Positions 32,401 to 44,697 of a stretch of DNA of 64,000 bases are shown here, one piece after another. Each line of letters begins with the position of its first letter. The stretch's first letter is position 1. This DNA is from Capsicum annuum (taxonomy: Eukaryota > Streptophyta > Magnoliopsida > Solanales > Solanaceae): NCBI RefSeq assembly GCF_002878395.1, contig NC_061115.1, forward strand, positions 92,514,595 to 92,578,594, in the 5' to 3' direction. The notes under the pieces are model-generated. The model saw only the letters and a program-made list of their open reading frames with translations, ran no database searches and was not told where the DNA came from. The position numbers and the translations under genes are program-made.

Positions 32401-33495
32401 AACCCTGTTAACAACTCTCTTCATACTTTAAGCATTCAATAATTCACCTTAAATAATAACTCCTTCTCTACCTTATACTAAACTAACACACCAGGACATA
32501 TCACTGCATTACTGACTTATTCTCATGCCAAAAGATTCAGCTATACTTATATTCAATAAATCGACCTTACCATTTTTTGTCACTATACCTCTAAACCCAT
32601 ATTTTAAACCAACACAAGCATAACAAGATGAACAACAGGTTTCTAGTGAATCTAAATAGGCCTCACACGACTTCAGTAGACTTTGATTTTCAGTTTTGAA
32701 AAAAAAAATTATGAATAACGAAGCTACTATGCTAGTGAATCAAAATAGACCTCACACGGCTTCACTAGACTTTGATTTTCAGCAAAACAATAATAACAAG
32801 GTTACAAGATATAGAAACTTAACACACAATATTCAATGATCTAAGGATACACGTCTTATTCTTTCTTAACTGAGAAACTCATAAATATAAGGGTATAACT
32901 TTAAATTTGAGGGACTTATAACACACTACAAGGCTCCTCTCAAGCCGCTTTATGAAACTTTTGAAACTTCTTGCTAGAAAATCTAAAAACATTATCAAGA
33001 GAGGAACTGGAACTTATTAATCATGCTATCTCTAAAATAATACTTAGATAAGGAAGTATAGATTATCTTTATGGACTATAAGGAGGAATATGAAAGAACA
33101 TCTGAATTGGGTTGAGTACGGGAATTTAATGAATCACGAATAAAACACTTCAATCTTTGAAACTCAAAGGCACCGAGGGGTAGTTTCTAGCTCGCTTATA
33201 ATCCCATGACTATCTGTGGAGAGTATCTGAGAAAACATTATTAATAAAGATTCGAGCTTGACTGTTATTGATATCTTGAAAATACGGCAGAGATGGCCTG
33301 AATAGAGTAAGATGAGAATCAGTATAAGTTTCTTAGAGAACCTTTTTCTTGTAGAACGATCTTAGACTTGAAACAATGGTAACATTTTCTAAATGCCTCA
33401 TAGCCTCTCAAAGAAAAGTATAGACGTCTCCGTACCATTTCGCAAGACTCTACTAGACACGGCTTGACAGACACTCTAGGACACTTGAACTCTAC
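29431..33495 (-). other. Element A internal region, no coding sequence seen
   Basis: Over 4 kb of AT-rich sequence has only short fortuitous frames on both strands. I found no zinc knuckle, protease, RT, RNase H or integrase motif. The part nearest the primer binding site matches 9685-9830. A 51 bp direct repeat lies at 32643 and 32732. Confidence 0.65.
32643..32782. repeat. 51 bp direct repeat, period 89
   Basis: CTAGTGAATCTAAATAGGCC... (32643-32693) and CTAGTGAATCAAAATAGACC... (32732-32782) both end TAGACTTTGATTTTCAG and differ at about five positions. The spacer contains a poly-A run. Confidence 0.9.
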
Positions 33496-33507
33496 GCTCT
33501 GATACCA
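33496..33507 (-). other. Element A primer binding site (exact tRNA-Met type)
   Basis: GCTCTGATACCA on the plus strand is the reverse complement of TGGTATCAGAGC. It lies four bases inside the LTR end at 33512, fixing the minus orientation. Confidence 0.92.
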
Positions 33508-33511
33508 AGTT

Positions 33512-36128
33512 TGTAATGCCCCAAAATTGGGTCCCAAGACGTCACACGGTGCTTAGGGTCACAAGTGACCCCTAGCTAACCCTTCTACTGGCATAAGCTA
33601 CTGAACAGAAAGTATAAATCTATACAAATCTGCAGAAAATAACTTTTTTCTGAATCTGATCGATACAAAATTGAATTTACAAGATTACAATTCTGCCTTT
33701 ACAACCAAAACTGAAACGAAATACATCAACTTCTACTGACTGTCTATGAAGCCTCTACTAGTATTTACTGTAGGTAGCCGGGTCATGACTCTCGACTATC
33801 CCAACTTAATACGACCGAATAAAGAAAATACAACACAATTAGTTCTGCATAACTGACCCAAGCCCTTGAACCAAAAGGACTCACTAACTGCTGACTGGAT
33901 ACCACGAACTGATTGGATCTGAAGGTGCATACTATACCTTGTACCTACATTCTGAGAAAATATAGCCCACATACGAATATGTGGGTCAGTACTATAGAAA
34001 TGTACCAAGCATATAGGGGTGTAATGCATACATAAAATAATATCTTAATATCATCAAAGTTTATAAAATTATGCATGCTGGTATAAATAACTCACTTAGC
34101 TCGAATTTAATCATCAAAATCATGGATGAATAATACATGTAAAATAAATCACGTAAGTCATTACAATAAGTTCCAAATTCACTTTCTGCTCGGTTTGAAC
34201 TTGTAAAGTAATCAAGTCTTAAAACAACTCTCTTTAGAACATAACATTTCAATCTTTCGAAAACAAGGCACTTTCTCACAAATCATAGTTTTCAAACCAT
34301 ACACACTTATTTTCGATAGAGCAGAGACGCACATACCATGGGAGTTTCTTATAACCGACATAAACTATGTGAGCTTATCATGTAGTCCAACGTTTTGTCC
34401 TCCTAAGGAAGAAACCCCATATTGGGAAGGAGTATCATACTCTTGCCAGGGAGTATAACCTTAACTCAGTAATCACAAACTCGTCCTTAGGCCCACAAAT
34501 ATCAATCCTATGGTGGCACGTAGTTCTGGGGAAGTAGGGTTCGCTCACCCTTACCTCCCGCTCGGTACTAAATACAACTCCCGTACACCAGCTCAGTCTC
34601 ATTTAGGAAATCCACCTCGAAATAATCTCAAGGGCCTATAATGAAGGTCAAATCATATTTTTTACAATTGAATCATAATAAACTGTGGATTCCTATTTTC
34701 AACTCAAAAATTATGATGTAAATTTCAATTCAAATCTCAGTAAATAATTTGATAAAGGAAAACTACAAATCGTAATATCATAAAAATCCAATTTCAACCT
34801 TGACATAAATATAATGATTCCATCTTTCAAAATATCATCTCAACTTTCATACTTGTTTAATATCAAAACAACAATCTTTGCTTTTGGGAAATACTTATAA
34901 AATCATGTCCACGACTCGAGATCAAAATCTCCTAATAATTTCATCACATATATTTAAAACCCAAAATATAAAGATTTAATACATCAAAATCATACCTAAA
35001 TTTCATACTCAACAATCATCTCAAAAATCTTCACTTATCTCAATTATTATGTGGGGAATAAATTCATGACATAAATATCATAATTTCAACAACTCAAAAT
35101 TTATATCATAAATTCTGTAAATTCATTCTCAATACTCATTTCAAATAAATTCAACAACATCAATTCTTAATAAAAAAATATAAATCAAAATATGTATATC
35201 TCAACTCAAATTATATCAAGATAAATATAATGCCTTCAAATACTCAATTCATGGATAATTACATAAACTCAAAATAAGATAAATTGGTATAAACTTCAAC
35301 ATAAAAATTTATGTAATCTTTTTAAAATCAAGTTTTGGGCACAAGACCGAAAGGATTATTCTTGTTCAAACCCCACATACCTCAAATTTGTGACTTTGGA
35401 TGAACTTGCGATTCCGGAACTCTAATCGTAAAATAATAGGTGCTTCTTGAAGATCTCAACTTGGGAATTATGATTCCTAAATTATTTTTGAATTCCTGCG
35501 GTTGAATTTTTAGAGATCTTGAATTCTTGGTTGAAGCTCATGTGTTTGGTTCTTGAGAATTTTCAGATAAATGACCAAACTTTGGTCCAATGTTAGTTGA
35601 ATCCCATTTAAAGCATGATTGGGGGATGGTAAATGACCAAAATGCCCCTAAGGAAACAAATAAAGTCACATTTGTCCCTCAGTCACTGGTTTGATATGCT
35701 GAAGTAAATTGATCATAACTTTCTACTCCAATGATAAAATTGGATGAAACCAATTTCATTGGAAAGTAGACTCAAAGAGATTTTATTTGATATATAATAG
35801 CTCACCCAGTTCGTTAAATACATGAAGTTATGATCGTTGGAAGTTGACCTTGAAATGCTGAAAACTTGGCAAAAGTAGCATTTTTGCTACTGGTTTGAAA
35901 TCAAAATGCGGCCTTATGCATTCTGAAAAATTCTGAAACTCATCTGATATGTGCTATGAGCTTACTCGATCATAACACAACTTGAAAATCAAAAAATGGA
36001 TGTCAGGAAGGTCTTGAATTAATTCCCTGAAGTTTGAAGGTTCGAAATAAACTAAGTGTTGAACACTTAGCTAAAGTTCTAAGTGTTAGGCTTCATGTGA
36101 ATCGTTTTGAAAGCTCTAACGATGAGGG
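33512..36128 (-). repeat. Element A 5' LTR
   Basis: The section 33512-35678 pairs with the 3' LTR at 27248-29424. The extra section 35679-36128 has typical LTR text (ATCATAACTTTCTACTCCAATG near 35708, in reverse) and ends where copia integrase coding sequence resumes. The outer TG end expected for an LTR is not obvious at 36128, so that border is approximate. Confidence 0.8.
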
Positions 36129-36133
36129 AACTT

Positions 36134-36990
36134 TACGGGGCTAGATCATTCTTCCAATTATTTAGAACAAAGCATTTGCACCCAAAAGTTTTGAAGTAGT
36201 CAAGCTTAGGCTTTCTATCGAACCTAACCTCATATAGGGTCTTGTTCAGTAGTTATCTAATAAGACACCTATTTGTCACATAACAAGCACTATTTATAAC
36301 TTCAACCCAAAAGTTTTTTGGAAGCCGTCTATCAATCAGCATGGTACTGGCAATTTCTATGAGGGTTATGTTCTTTCTTTCAACAACTTTAATTTGCAGA
36401 GGAATCCTTTTGGTAGAGAACTTATGCCTGATTCTATTTTTAGCACAGAATTTTACAACTACTTCTTCAGCTTAAAGGAAGACCTAGTTTGTTTTTCCTT
36501 AACATAAGAATTATAGAACTTGTTGTCAGGAAATTTTAAATTCGATATGTCGTGGACTAAGTCCTCTGAGATCGACTTGTTCAGTAAAGAGGAACTTACA
36601 TGTCCCAGCTATTTGTTCCATAAATCAACATTTTCACTTTTAACACTTAAGCAAGTTAATTCCCCATCAGCCACAGACTCTAAATCAGCTACATACATAT
36701 TTTTTATCCTTTTGGCTTTGAGAATAACTCTTCTAGACTTCAAGCTTGACATAGTACATCCATCAGATGAAAATTTGACCTCAATACCTTTGTCACATCT
36801 TTAAGAAATACTTAGAAACTGTACTTAAGTCCATTCACAAAATCCACATCTTTTATTGCTTAATCAGGTGATTTTCTAATCTTCCCCACATAATGGATAT
36901 ATCCCTTTTTACCATATCTAAAAGAGACACCTCCACCTTAAAGTGTCCTCAGAGAAAGGAAAAAGTCAGTCTTCCCTATCATATGCTTTG
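36134..36990 (-). pseudogene. Copia K protease end and integrase remnant
   Basis: On the minus strand, near 36975-37015, NWFMDSGCSKHMIG is the copia protease active site (DSG). GAG-pre-integrase text follows with LWNKQLGHVSSSLL, whose H matches the HHCC finger, and YVKEKQTRSSFK. After stops, GCKCFVLNNWKNDLAP ends at the element A junction. The reading resumes on the far side of A. Confidence 0.85.
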
Positions 36991-37562
36991 AACATCCACT
37001 ATCCATGAACCAGTTCTGATTGCATTCCCCTCCTCTTACCTACAAATATAGTCATTTGTTAGATTTAGGAATCCATTTGAGTTTGAGTTCCCTTTAGGAA
37101 GGCAATGGTGTTATCAAATCTTTCTTGGACCATCTAGGTAGAGAGTTCTTCTTCATATTTTTTAAGGGCTTGAAAGCCATTGTTAAGCATCCACTTTGCT
37201 TTCCTGGGACTTAGAAAGAACATCTAGATTTTTTCTCACTTGCTTATACAAAGGAATCACTTCCCCTAAGAAATGCAATTCATTTGTGATAGGAGTGAAT
37301 CTTATATGAATTTCTTAAGTTGTTTTTCCTTCCTTCACAGAAAAAGTTTTACATTGATTAGTCAGCATGTAAACTTTTGAATCCTTCATGAGTTGCATTC
37401 AAGCAATCCTAGATTTCCTTAGCATTTCACAAGTATAAATCCTATTATACTTATCAGGTCCTATGCCATAGACAAGTAATTTCTTTGCCTTATAATTCTT
37501 CTCAACTTTCTTTTGAACTTCATCATCCAAATCTCTCCTGTTTTTGACAACCTCCCTTGTTA
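36991..37562 (-). pseudogene. Copia K gag C-terminal half and protease start
   Basis: The minus strand from the element B junction reads REVVKNRRDLDDEVQKKVEK then KAKKLLVYGIGPDKYNRIYT, the pattern of copia gag (UBN2-type). The sequence breaks up through 37130-37400 and the protease active site follows at about 37015. No CCHC knuckle is readable. Confidence 0.75.
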
Positions 37563-37567
37563 TGTCA

Positions 37568-39723
37568 TGTCACAACCCAAAGCAAGTACTGGATGTGACG
37601 GGTATATCAAGTCCCACATGGATCGGAGACCAACCCCTACACCTAACCAAACAAACATAACATCCCCAATGTTAGATGAATTTTGAACATATAACAAAAT
37701 AGCATGAAACAAGCTTAAATAAATCAAAAGATGTCCATAACCAACTAACATCACATAATATTTTCAAAAATCCAAACAATCTCTTCTAAACAAAGACTCA
37801 AAGTCAATCTTGGTTGGGACATGTCCTGGACTCTAAGAGATGACAATGAGAATGAAAATAATACTGTTAATGATTATAAAAATAACTACCAACACAAATC
37901 TAAGAATGAAAACTTGTAAAATGGCTAATCCTTTCAGGGACTGGAAGCTCACCACTTCACCACAAGACCACGAACTAATGGACTGAATCGATTGACTTAA
38001 CTCAACATAGGAAAAGTGGAAGAAACTTTGGTGCTTGCATCGTGTCGGGATACAGTGTCTGGAGATGGTTAGTGGGGTGAACACTAGCATGTAACTCAGG
38101 GATAAGGATGACATAATTCCATGATCAACAGTTAAAATCATTCATAACCAATATTCATAATAAAATGCATATACATATATATACACATATATCATATGCC
38201 GGGATAGGGAACAATGCTTAACATGCACTTAAAACTTTAGTCTAGATTGTGTAGCTCAACCATCACATGTACCCACAGGCTTTATGAGCCCTAGCTCTCA
38301 CCCCCTAGTAGGGCCCTGTATATGTAACCGCACAATCTGGAGAATAATATCAATTATATTTATGGGAGACTTGAACCTCTTAATCATTTACTAAAGCGAC
38401 TTAAGCACCCAATCATGTAATAATGTGTGGGGGACTCAAACCTCCCTAATCATATAATAATAATTAGGGGACACGAAGCTCCCTAGTCAATTAGGCTCCT
38501 GCATCAGCAAATGTATTTTCCAATATCTGTCACTTGGGCCTCCCCTTTCACGATCAGCTACACAAACCTTATTAAAGCCCAATTAAATACATTTATCACA
38601 CAATCCCATTCATTGAACCACAATACACATTTTGGCATACATTGATAATATTATCATACCAACTACACTTGCAAGGGAACTTCAACAAGCCAAAATAATT
38701 ACCATCACTTGGGGAAATTCACAACCCCCTTCGTTCAATTTTACAAATTTCCACACTCCTTATAATTAATAACCAATTTAACAATATGGGGTTGGGGTCT
38801 TAACCACTTCTAAAGTGACATGTTTGGAAAAATCACAATTCCCTTTATCATTCACCACACCCATGCACCCACAATAAGCATTCAAATACCCAAAACTTTG
38901 TTCAAAACAAAATTCAGTATCTCATGGAAAATTCTTTAAAACATATGTTTTAAGAAAATTAACAATGACGAAAGACTAATATGCCTGAAATTACAAGTTT
39001 CATAGAAGGAATTCTACCCTTAAGTCCTTGGATGACCTACCTCTTGGAAACCCTAAGTATGATTGCTTGTGAGAATTTAATAGAGCTCTTTAAAGTGTTT
39101 TAGTGAGTTAACAATGCTGATAGGGTCCTCAATAGAATTTTAGGTTGTGGGTTACAATTGGGTTAGAGGGGAAATGTCCAAAGTGACCTTAATAAAAAGA
39201 CTAAAATTTTTTGCAAGTGAGTACTGGTCACTATACGACATTTATAGACACAATACTACTCAGCACCCTGAGTCACAACTAAGACAGTTCCTAAGACACC
39301 CAAACTCTATTGATCCTACGACTCAATTGGTCCTATATATCGTGGGACCCTATGAGTCGTAGGGTCCAGTCGTAGTCAACATTGAACCCAATTGGGTAAA
39401 CACTGGACATCCTACAATTTGCACCCAACGACTCATAACGAGTAATTATGACTCAAGGTGAGCCACTTGTACTCAGAGTAGAACTTTGCCACTTAATTTC
39501 TGAGTTGGTTACGATTCAATCCCAATAACTCATCATATGTCTTTATGACTTGTGTCCCCATGTTATACATAGGATAGTAACTCAAACACCATTCACTAGA
39601 CACTTTAAAACTAGGGTTACTGACCCCCCAACTCACTCTTCGACTCATAGAAAGAGTCGTAGTCAAAGTTGTGAGGATAAAATTGTAAAAAATTTTAAAG
39701 AACCAAAAACTCGGGGCATTACA
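37568..39723 (-). repeat. Element B 3' LTR
   Basis: It runs from TGTCACAACCC (37568) to GGGCATTACA (39723). It matches 44698-46867 along its length, by eye with about one difference in five. It contains an AT microsatellite near 38170 and an array of TACGACTC/GAGTCGTA motifs at 39230-39660. The polypurine tract follows directly. Confidence 0.88.
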
Positions 39724-39728
39724 TACTA

Positions 39729-39735
39729 CCCCCTT
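39729..39735 (-). other. Element B polypurine tract
   Basis: It reads AAGGGGG on the minus strand, followed after a few bases by the LTR start TGTAATGCCCC. It is preceded by an ATTCGAGGATGAATGAT context. Confidence 0.85.
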
Positions 39736-39924
39736 AGGATCATTCATCCTCGAATGATAGGAAAAGGCATTTCACACACCACTACTCTTACCTTTAGCCA
39801 AGAAAAAAAAGAAAGATGCCAAGGACATCACCATTTCCTTTAAAAAAGTCTTAAAATAAAGATGTTAAGGAATACATATACCTCAAGCACGATTATCAAG
39901 AATAGGAAACAAGAATTAATACTT

Positions 39925-40170
39925 GGACTTTATGTTCTCTTTGGCTTCCCAAGTAGCTTCTTCAACCTTTTGGTTCCTCTTAAGAACCTTTACTGAAGCC
40001 ATCTCCTTGGTCCGTAACCAACAAACATACCGATCAAAAATCTCAACCGAGACCTCCTCATAGGACAAGGACTTCAAAATACCCACCTCCACCAATGGAA
40101 TAACCATCAAAGAATCACCCATGCACTGAATCAACAGAAAAACATAATACACCAGATGAATAAAGATCAA
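39925..40170 (-). pseudogene. Element B chromodomain
   Basis: The frame at 39916-40170 contains LSYEEVSVEIFDRYVCWLRT then ASVKVLKRNQKVEEATWEAK, the chromodomain that follows integrase in Tekay-type chromoviruses and guides insertion to heterochromatin. The aromatic residue and WE motif of the fold are present, and the end reads ENIKSKY. It is a piece of a pol polyprotein with breaks upstream. Confidence 0.88.
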
Positions 40171-40199
40171 ATAGAAGGCAAGTCTAATTCATAAGCGAC

Positions 40200-41200
40200 A
40201 TTACCAACCTTCTTTAAAACTATGTATGCATAAATATAATGGTGATTGAGCTTCCCCTTCTTACCAGACAAAATCACTCCCTTCATGGCTGACATCTTTA
40301 GAAACACCCAATCACCAATACTAAACTCTAACTCCTTTTACTTTACATCTGCATAGGACTTTTGGCAACTTTGGGTGCCCTTAAGTCTATCCCAAATAAC
40401 CTTGTACTCGTCCATATCTTGGTGAATTAAATCTGCACCAAATAACTTATTTTCACCAACCTCAAACCACCTAATAGGACACCTACACCTCCTATAATAT
40501 AAGGCCTCAAATGGTGTCATATCAATGCTAAAGTGATAACTATTGTTGTAAAAAAAATCTATGAGAGGGATATGGCTAACCCTAGTACCACCATAATCAA
40601 ACAAGCAAGCCTGAAGCATATCTTCAAAGACCTAAGTGTCCTTACCGCTTGCCCGTCCATTTTTTGGGTGGGATACGATACTAAGGTAAACCTTAGTCCC
40701 CAAACCTCACTGTAATAATCTACAAAAGTTAGATGAGAATTTGGTTTCCCAATCAGATATGATGGAAACTAGAGTACCATCCAACTTCTCGATCTCTTCA
40801 ATGAACAACTTGGCATAATCTTCAGATGGGAAATTAGTCCTCACTTGCAAGAAATGAATAGACGTAGTCATCATATCCACAATGAACCAAATCAAATCAA
40901 ATTAATGGAGAGACTACAGAAGAACCATAACTAAATCCATAATTAACTATCTTCTATTACCACACCGACAGTTCAATCTGTTGAGCCAACCCACTGGGTC
41001 TCAAGTGCTCTAACTTTACTTGCAGATATGCTATGCACTTAGCCATAAAATTGGCTACATACTTATTCATATTATTCCACCAATAAATTTCCTTTAGATT
41101 ATGATATATATTTGTCGAATCAGGATGAATAGTATAATACAACTCATGATATTTGGCAAAAATTCTACCTCACAGCCCATCAACATCAAGAACATATAAT
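40200..41200 (-). pseudogene. Element B integrase remnant
   Basis: Reading from the right, HPDSTNIYHNLKEIYWWNNM and CIAYLQVKLEHLRPSG (40957-41142) match the HHCC zinc finger, with the last Cys lost. IVDMMTTSIHFL and IISDWETKFSSNF (40707-40895) contain the first two catalytic aspartates. FYNNSYHFSIDMTPFEALYY (40338-40619) follows the third. Between them are frame changes and stops. Confidence 0.9.
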
Positions 41201-41399
41201 CTACCTTGGTACCTCAAGATACCATCACCATCAATCTCAAAAACTCTTACTTTCTTCCTACCTACATCATTCTTGATTTGCATCAGAATAAAATACAACA
41301 TCTACTTGTACTTTACTTCATCACCAAGAGATACCTTGCCACCTCTTAAACAATTACACTACCCTTCTCAGACTCTAGGAGACGAACTTTGAGATTAGT

Positions 41400-42840
41400 C
41401 AAACGATGAATAACCTTTACCAAATCTTGTTTCTCCTTATCCACAGGAGATAAGATTCCCATGGATAACCTTCTAAGAGAATCTATAACCATGTGAGCTT
41501 TACCTGGATGATGTGAAGACTCATGTCATAGTCCTTGAGAAAATTAAGCCAACTCTTTTACCTGAGATTCAATTATTTCTAGGTGAACATGTATTATAGT
41601 CTCTTATGATAATAATAAATATCAACATAGACCCTATAAAAGTAATGTCACCAAATATTTAATACAAACACCACAACTAAAAATTTTAAATCCTGGGTTA
41701 GATAATTTTTCTCTTGAACTTTTGACTATCTAGAAGCATAAGCAACCACCTTGCCATGTTGCATCAACACATAACCCAAACCCACCTCGGATGCATCATA
41801 ATAGACAACAAAATCAGCTATATCATCAAGCGGAGTCAAAACTGAAGTCAAAGACATCTTATACTTCAGCTTCTGCAAACTACCCTAGAAAGCATCAGAC
41901 CACATGAATTTTACCTTTTTCTTAGTCAACTTAGTGAATAAGGCATCAATAGAAGAGAAACTTTCCACAAACCTTATATAGTAGTCGGCTAAACCTAAGA
42001 AACTTTGAATATAGGATGGAGTCATGGGTCTAAGCCATTTCTTAACCACCGAGAAACTTCTATGAATCCACCTTGATCCCTTCATAGAAATAACATGACC
42101 TAGATAATTCACAGTATTCAACCAGAACTCACACATAGAGAATTTTGTGTTGAAACACTGATTCTTTAGGGTCTGCAACATAAGGTGAAGGTAATTGGAA
42201 TGATCTACTCGTTCTTAGTATATACCAAAATATAATTGATTAAGACAATCATAAACAAAACCAAGAACGTATGTAAAACCTAATTCATAATGTCCATAAA
42301 TGTTGTTTGGGAATTGGTCAAACCAAAAGGCATCAACAAAAACTCAAAGTGACCATAGCACATTCGGAAAGTAGTTTTAGGGATATCCACCTCCCTAATC
42401 ATCAATTGATGATAACCTGACTAAAGATCAATCTTAGAAAAGAATTTAGCACCCTGAAACTTATTGAAAAGTTTATGAATCCTCAGAAGTGAGTACTTAT
42501 GCTTTACAGTAGCATTATTCAATTGGCGGTAATCAATACACATTTGAAAGGAACCATCCTTCTTACACATGAAAAGATTAGAAGCACCCTACGGAGACAC
42601 ACTAGGGTAGATAAAACCCTTGTTAAGAAGATCTTTCAACTTCACCTTAAGTTCCTTTAATTCAGCCACAACTATCCTATAAAGAGGGATAAAAATAAGA
42701 TGTGTGTCCGAAAGAAGATCAATCCCAAAATCAATGTCCTTATCGAGAAGAACACCATGAAGATCATAGGAATACCTCAAGAAATTCGGAGAAACCAATT
42801 TTTGAGCTCTAAGATGTGAAATGAACCTTCCCTTGGGAAC
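41400..42840 (-). pseudogene. Element B reverse transcriptase and RNase H remnant
   Basis: The minus strand reads LYRIVVAELKELKVKLKDLL near 42660, [20 protein letters not shown] near 42530, then [19 protein letters not shown] and [18 protein letters not shown] near 42330. The catalytic box appears as LINYILVYTK, so YIDD is lost. FLGLADYYIRFVESFS at 41885-42181 is the RT thumb. RNase H readings (41690-41830) are weak. Confidence 0.88.
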
Positions 42841-43345
42841 TAGGTTGCTACCTTCCTACTTTATTACTGGCTTATTTGGGAGATGGAAAATGACCCTTAG
42901 GGTTCGGCAATTAACAGATGCATAGCATGAATACAACTAATCCATATCAAAAGTTATATCAAAGTCTAGCATGTCCAAACCTATTAGAACCACCAAGGTC
43001 TCCAAGTCATGGACCAATAACACACAACCCCTACAGACCCTTCTATTCATAATGGAGTCACCCACCAGTATGGACATAGAGAAGGGATCCCAAATATACT
43101 CAGGATCAAAATAAAAATTAATAGCCACATAAGGGGTAACATAAAAGAAAGCAAACTAGAGACCAATTTCATAACATACATCATTATAAAGAGTTTAAGT
43201 GTACCAATAGCAACATCATGCGAAGCTCAGAATCCTGAAGGGTGGTAAGAGCATACAAAAAGTTATGACTAGTGCAAGAACGAGAAACATAAGTAGAATT
43301 TTTTGGTGTCAGAGTGAACGAAGTAGTTACAGGAATATTATTTTT
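42841..43345 (-). pseudogene. Element B aspartic protease remnant
   Basis: The frame 42937-43128 (MAINFYFDPEYIWDPFSMSI...ETLVVLIGLDMLDFDITFDMD) matches the C-terminal half of chromovirus protease, whose hallmark is IGMDWL-like text. The active-site DSG/DTG is not readable upstream because of stops. Confidence 0.7.
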
Positions 43346-44496
43346 CTTAGAAGCAACCTTAGAAGGACAATTCCTATGAAGATGACCGATCTGGCCATAT
43401 TTAAAGCATTATTCCTCTATTCCTTGCAAATACCACGATGCACCTAACCATAAAATCTACAAGAAGGATATGATAAAGTGAACTAAGCCTTGCTAGACTG
43501 AGGTTGGGATCCTTGTTCTCTAACCCACTATTATACTAAGAATGATGATCACCTGATGAGTTTGGATAAGGAGTACTAGCCGTAGAGTAGGGACCATAAT
43601 TGCCTTACATCTTCTTAAACCACTTTTTATCATCTCAACCATTTTTCTACTGACTCTACCCTATCTGAATAGCAAAACTTCTAACTCTACCTTTCACTCA
43701 TCTCCACTTAGTTTTTCTACCTATTATATATACTCTAAAAGTATAGAGATGTACGTATCCTTTTTCAGCTAGGTAGCCTTACCCTCCAAAAGCAACACAT
43801 ATGACAAAGGTAAACTTTCTCATTCTATTCCTCATGCTTGAGACCAACTCAGGATCATAACACGACAACTGATAAAACTTTAAGGTATACTCCTTTATGG
43901 ACATCCTACCTTACTTTAGATTCACAAATTCCTCCGCCTTTACTTCTCTTAACTTTTGTGGAAAGAAGAGATTAAGGAATGCACTAGAGAAATCATCCCA
44001 TAAAATAGACTCAATATCATCACCCCTAGAATGGTCCCACACCTCATACCATTGGTATGCTACATCCTTTAATTGTTAATCAACGAACTCTATACCTTCC
44101 ACATCAGTAGCATGCATAACATAGATCTTTTCTATCTCATAAAAAAAGTTTTGAGTATATTCCTCAAACCTAAAACCAGTGAAATTAAGAGGTCTCAACC
44201 TAATAAATTTGTCATCTCTAGTGGCCTTGGATGATGGAGTAACAAAAGAAGCACACTTAATCTGGGAGGCCACCAACTCGGTAAGAAAATTAGTCGACTA
44301 GCAAAACTTAGCATTAGACACGCTAGTTTAAGGGTACCTGAAGAGGGATAAAGGGATCCGACGGAGCTCCATTAGAGAAATAAAAAATAGTGGCCCTCAA
44401 TTAGGTCTGACTTCCTGGTGTAGGACAAGCCCCTTCAATATTATCCTCAGAGAGAATAAAAGACTTTGCACAAATATCAAATCTTCTGGAAGGCAT
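43346..44496 (-). pseudogene. Element B gag remnant with damaged CCHC knuckle
   Basis: ATG at 44496 (minus strand) opens MPSRRFDICAKSF..., the start usual for Tekay gag. The frame 44076-44276 contains RPLNFTGFRFEEYTQNFFYEIEKIY, and further text includes VAYQWYEVW and LREVKAEEFVNLKQ-like sequence (as *GRMSIKEYTLKF, with a stop). Near 43400 the knuckle reads CFKYGQIGHLHRNC, with the second Cys replaced by Tyr. Frame changes are many. Confidence 0.85.
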
Positions 44497-44697
44497 GATC
44501 TAAAAAGCGAACATACAAAAATTAAAGGAAATTCAAAACTTTAGACTCTATAGATTCAAATATAATAATAAGAAAAGGAAACATTCCTAAATGCCTTATA
44601 TCCTCTCCCATATAAGTGTGTCATGCTACACACCCATAAATGAAACTCTACTTGTCACAGCTTTGTTTAGACACACAAATGATACAAAAATTAGCTA

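Larger units (their letters stand above)
27248..36128 (-). mobile_element. Element A: large LTR retrotransposon without visible protein genes
   Basis: The element has two direct LTR copies of about 2.2 kb, an exact primer binding site on its right (minus-strand 5') side and a polypurine tract at 29421-29429. The internal region (29431-33495, 4.1 kb) shows no gag or pol frame, the pattern of a non-autonomous LARD-like element. It lies inside copia K. Possible target duplication: AACTA (27243-27247) against AACTT (36129-36133), four of five bases. The family is shared with the LTR at 7312-9669. Confidence 0.8.

Noticed and set aside
33796..34279. Minus-strand frames in the element A LTR as genes
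   Set aside because: The same positions in the other LTR copy (27500-28000) are not open, and the sequence is LTR.
39550..39843. 97-codon plus-strand frame as a gene
   Set aside because: It spans the element B 3' LTR end and polypurine tract, so it is fortuitous.
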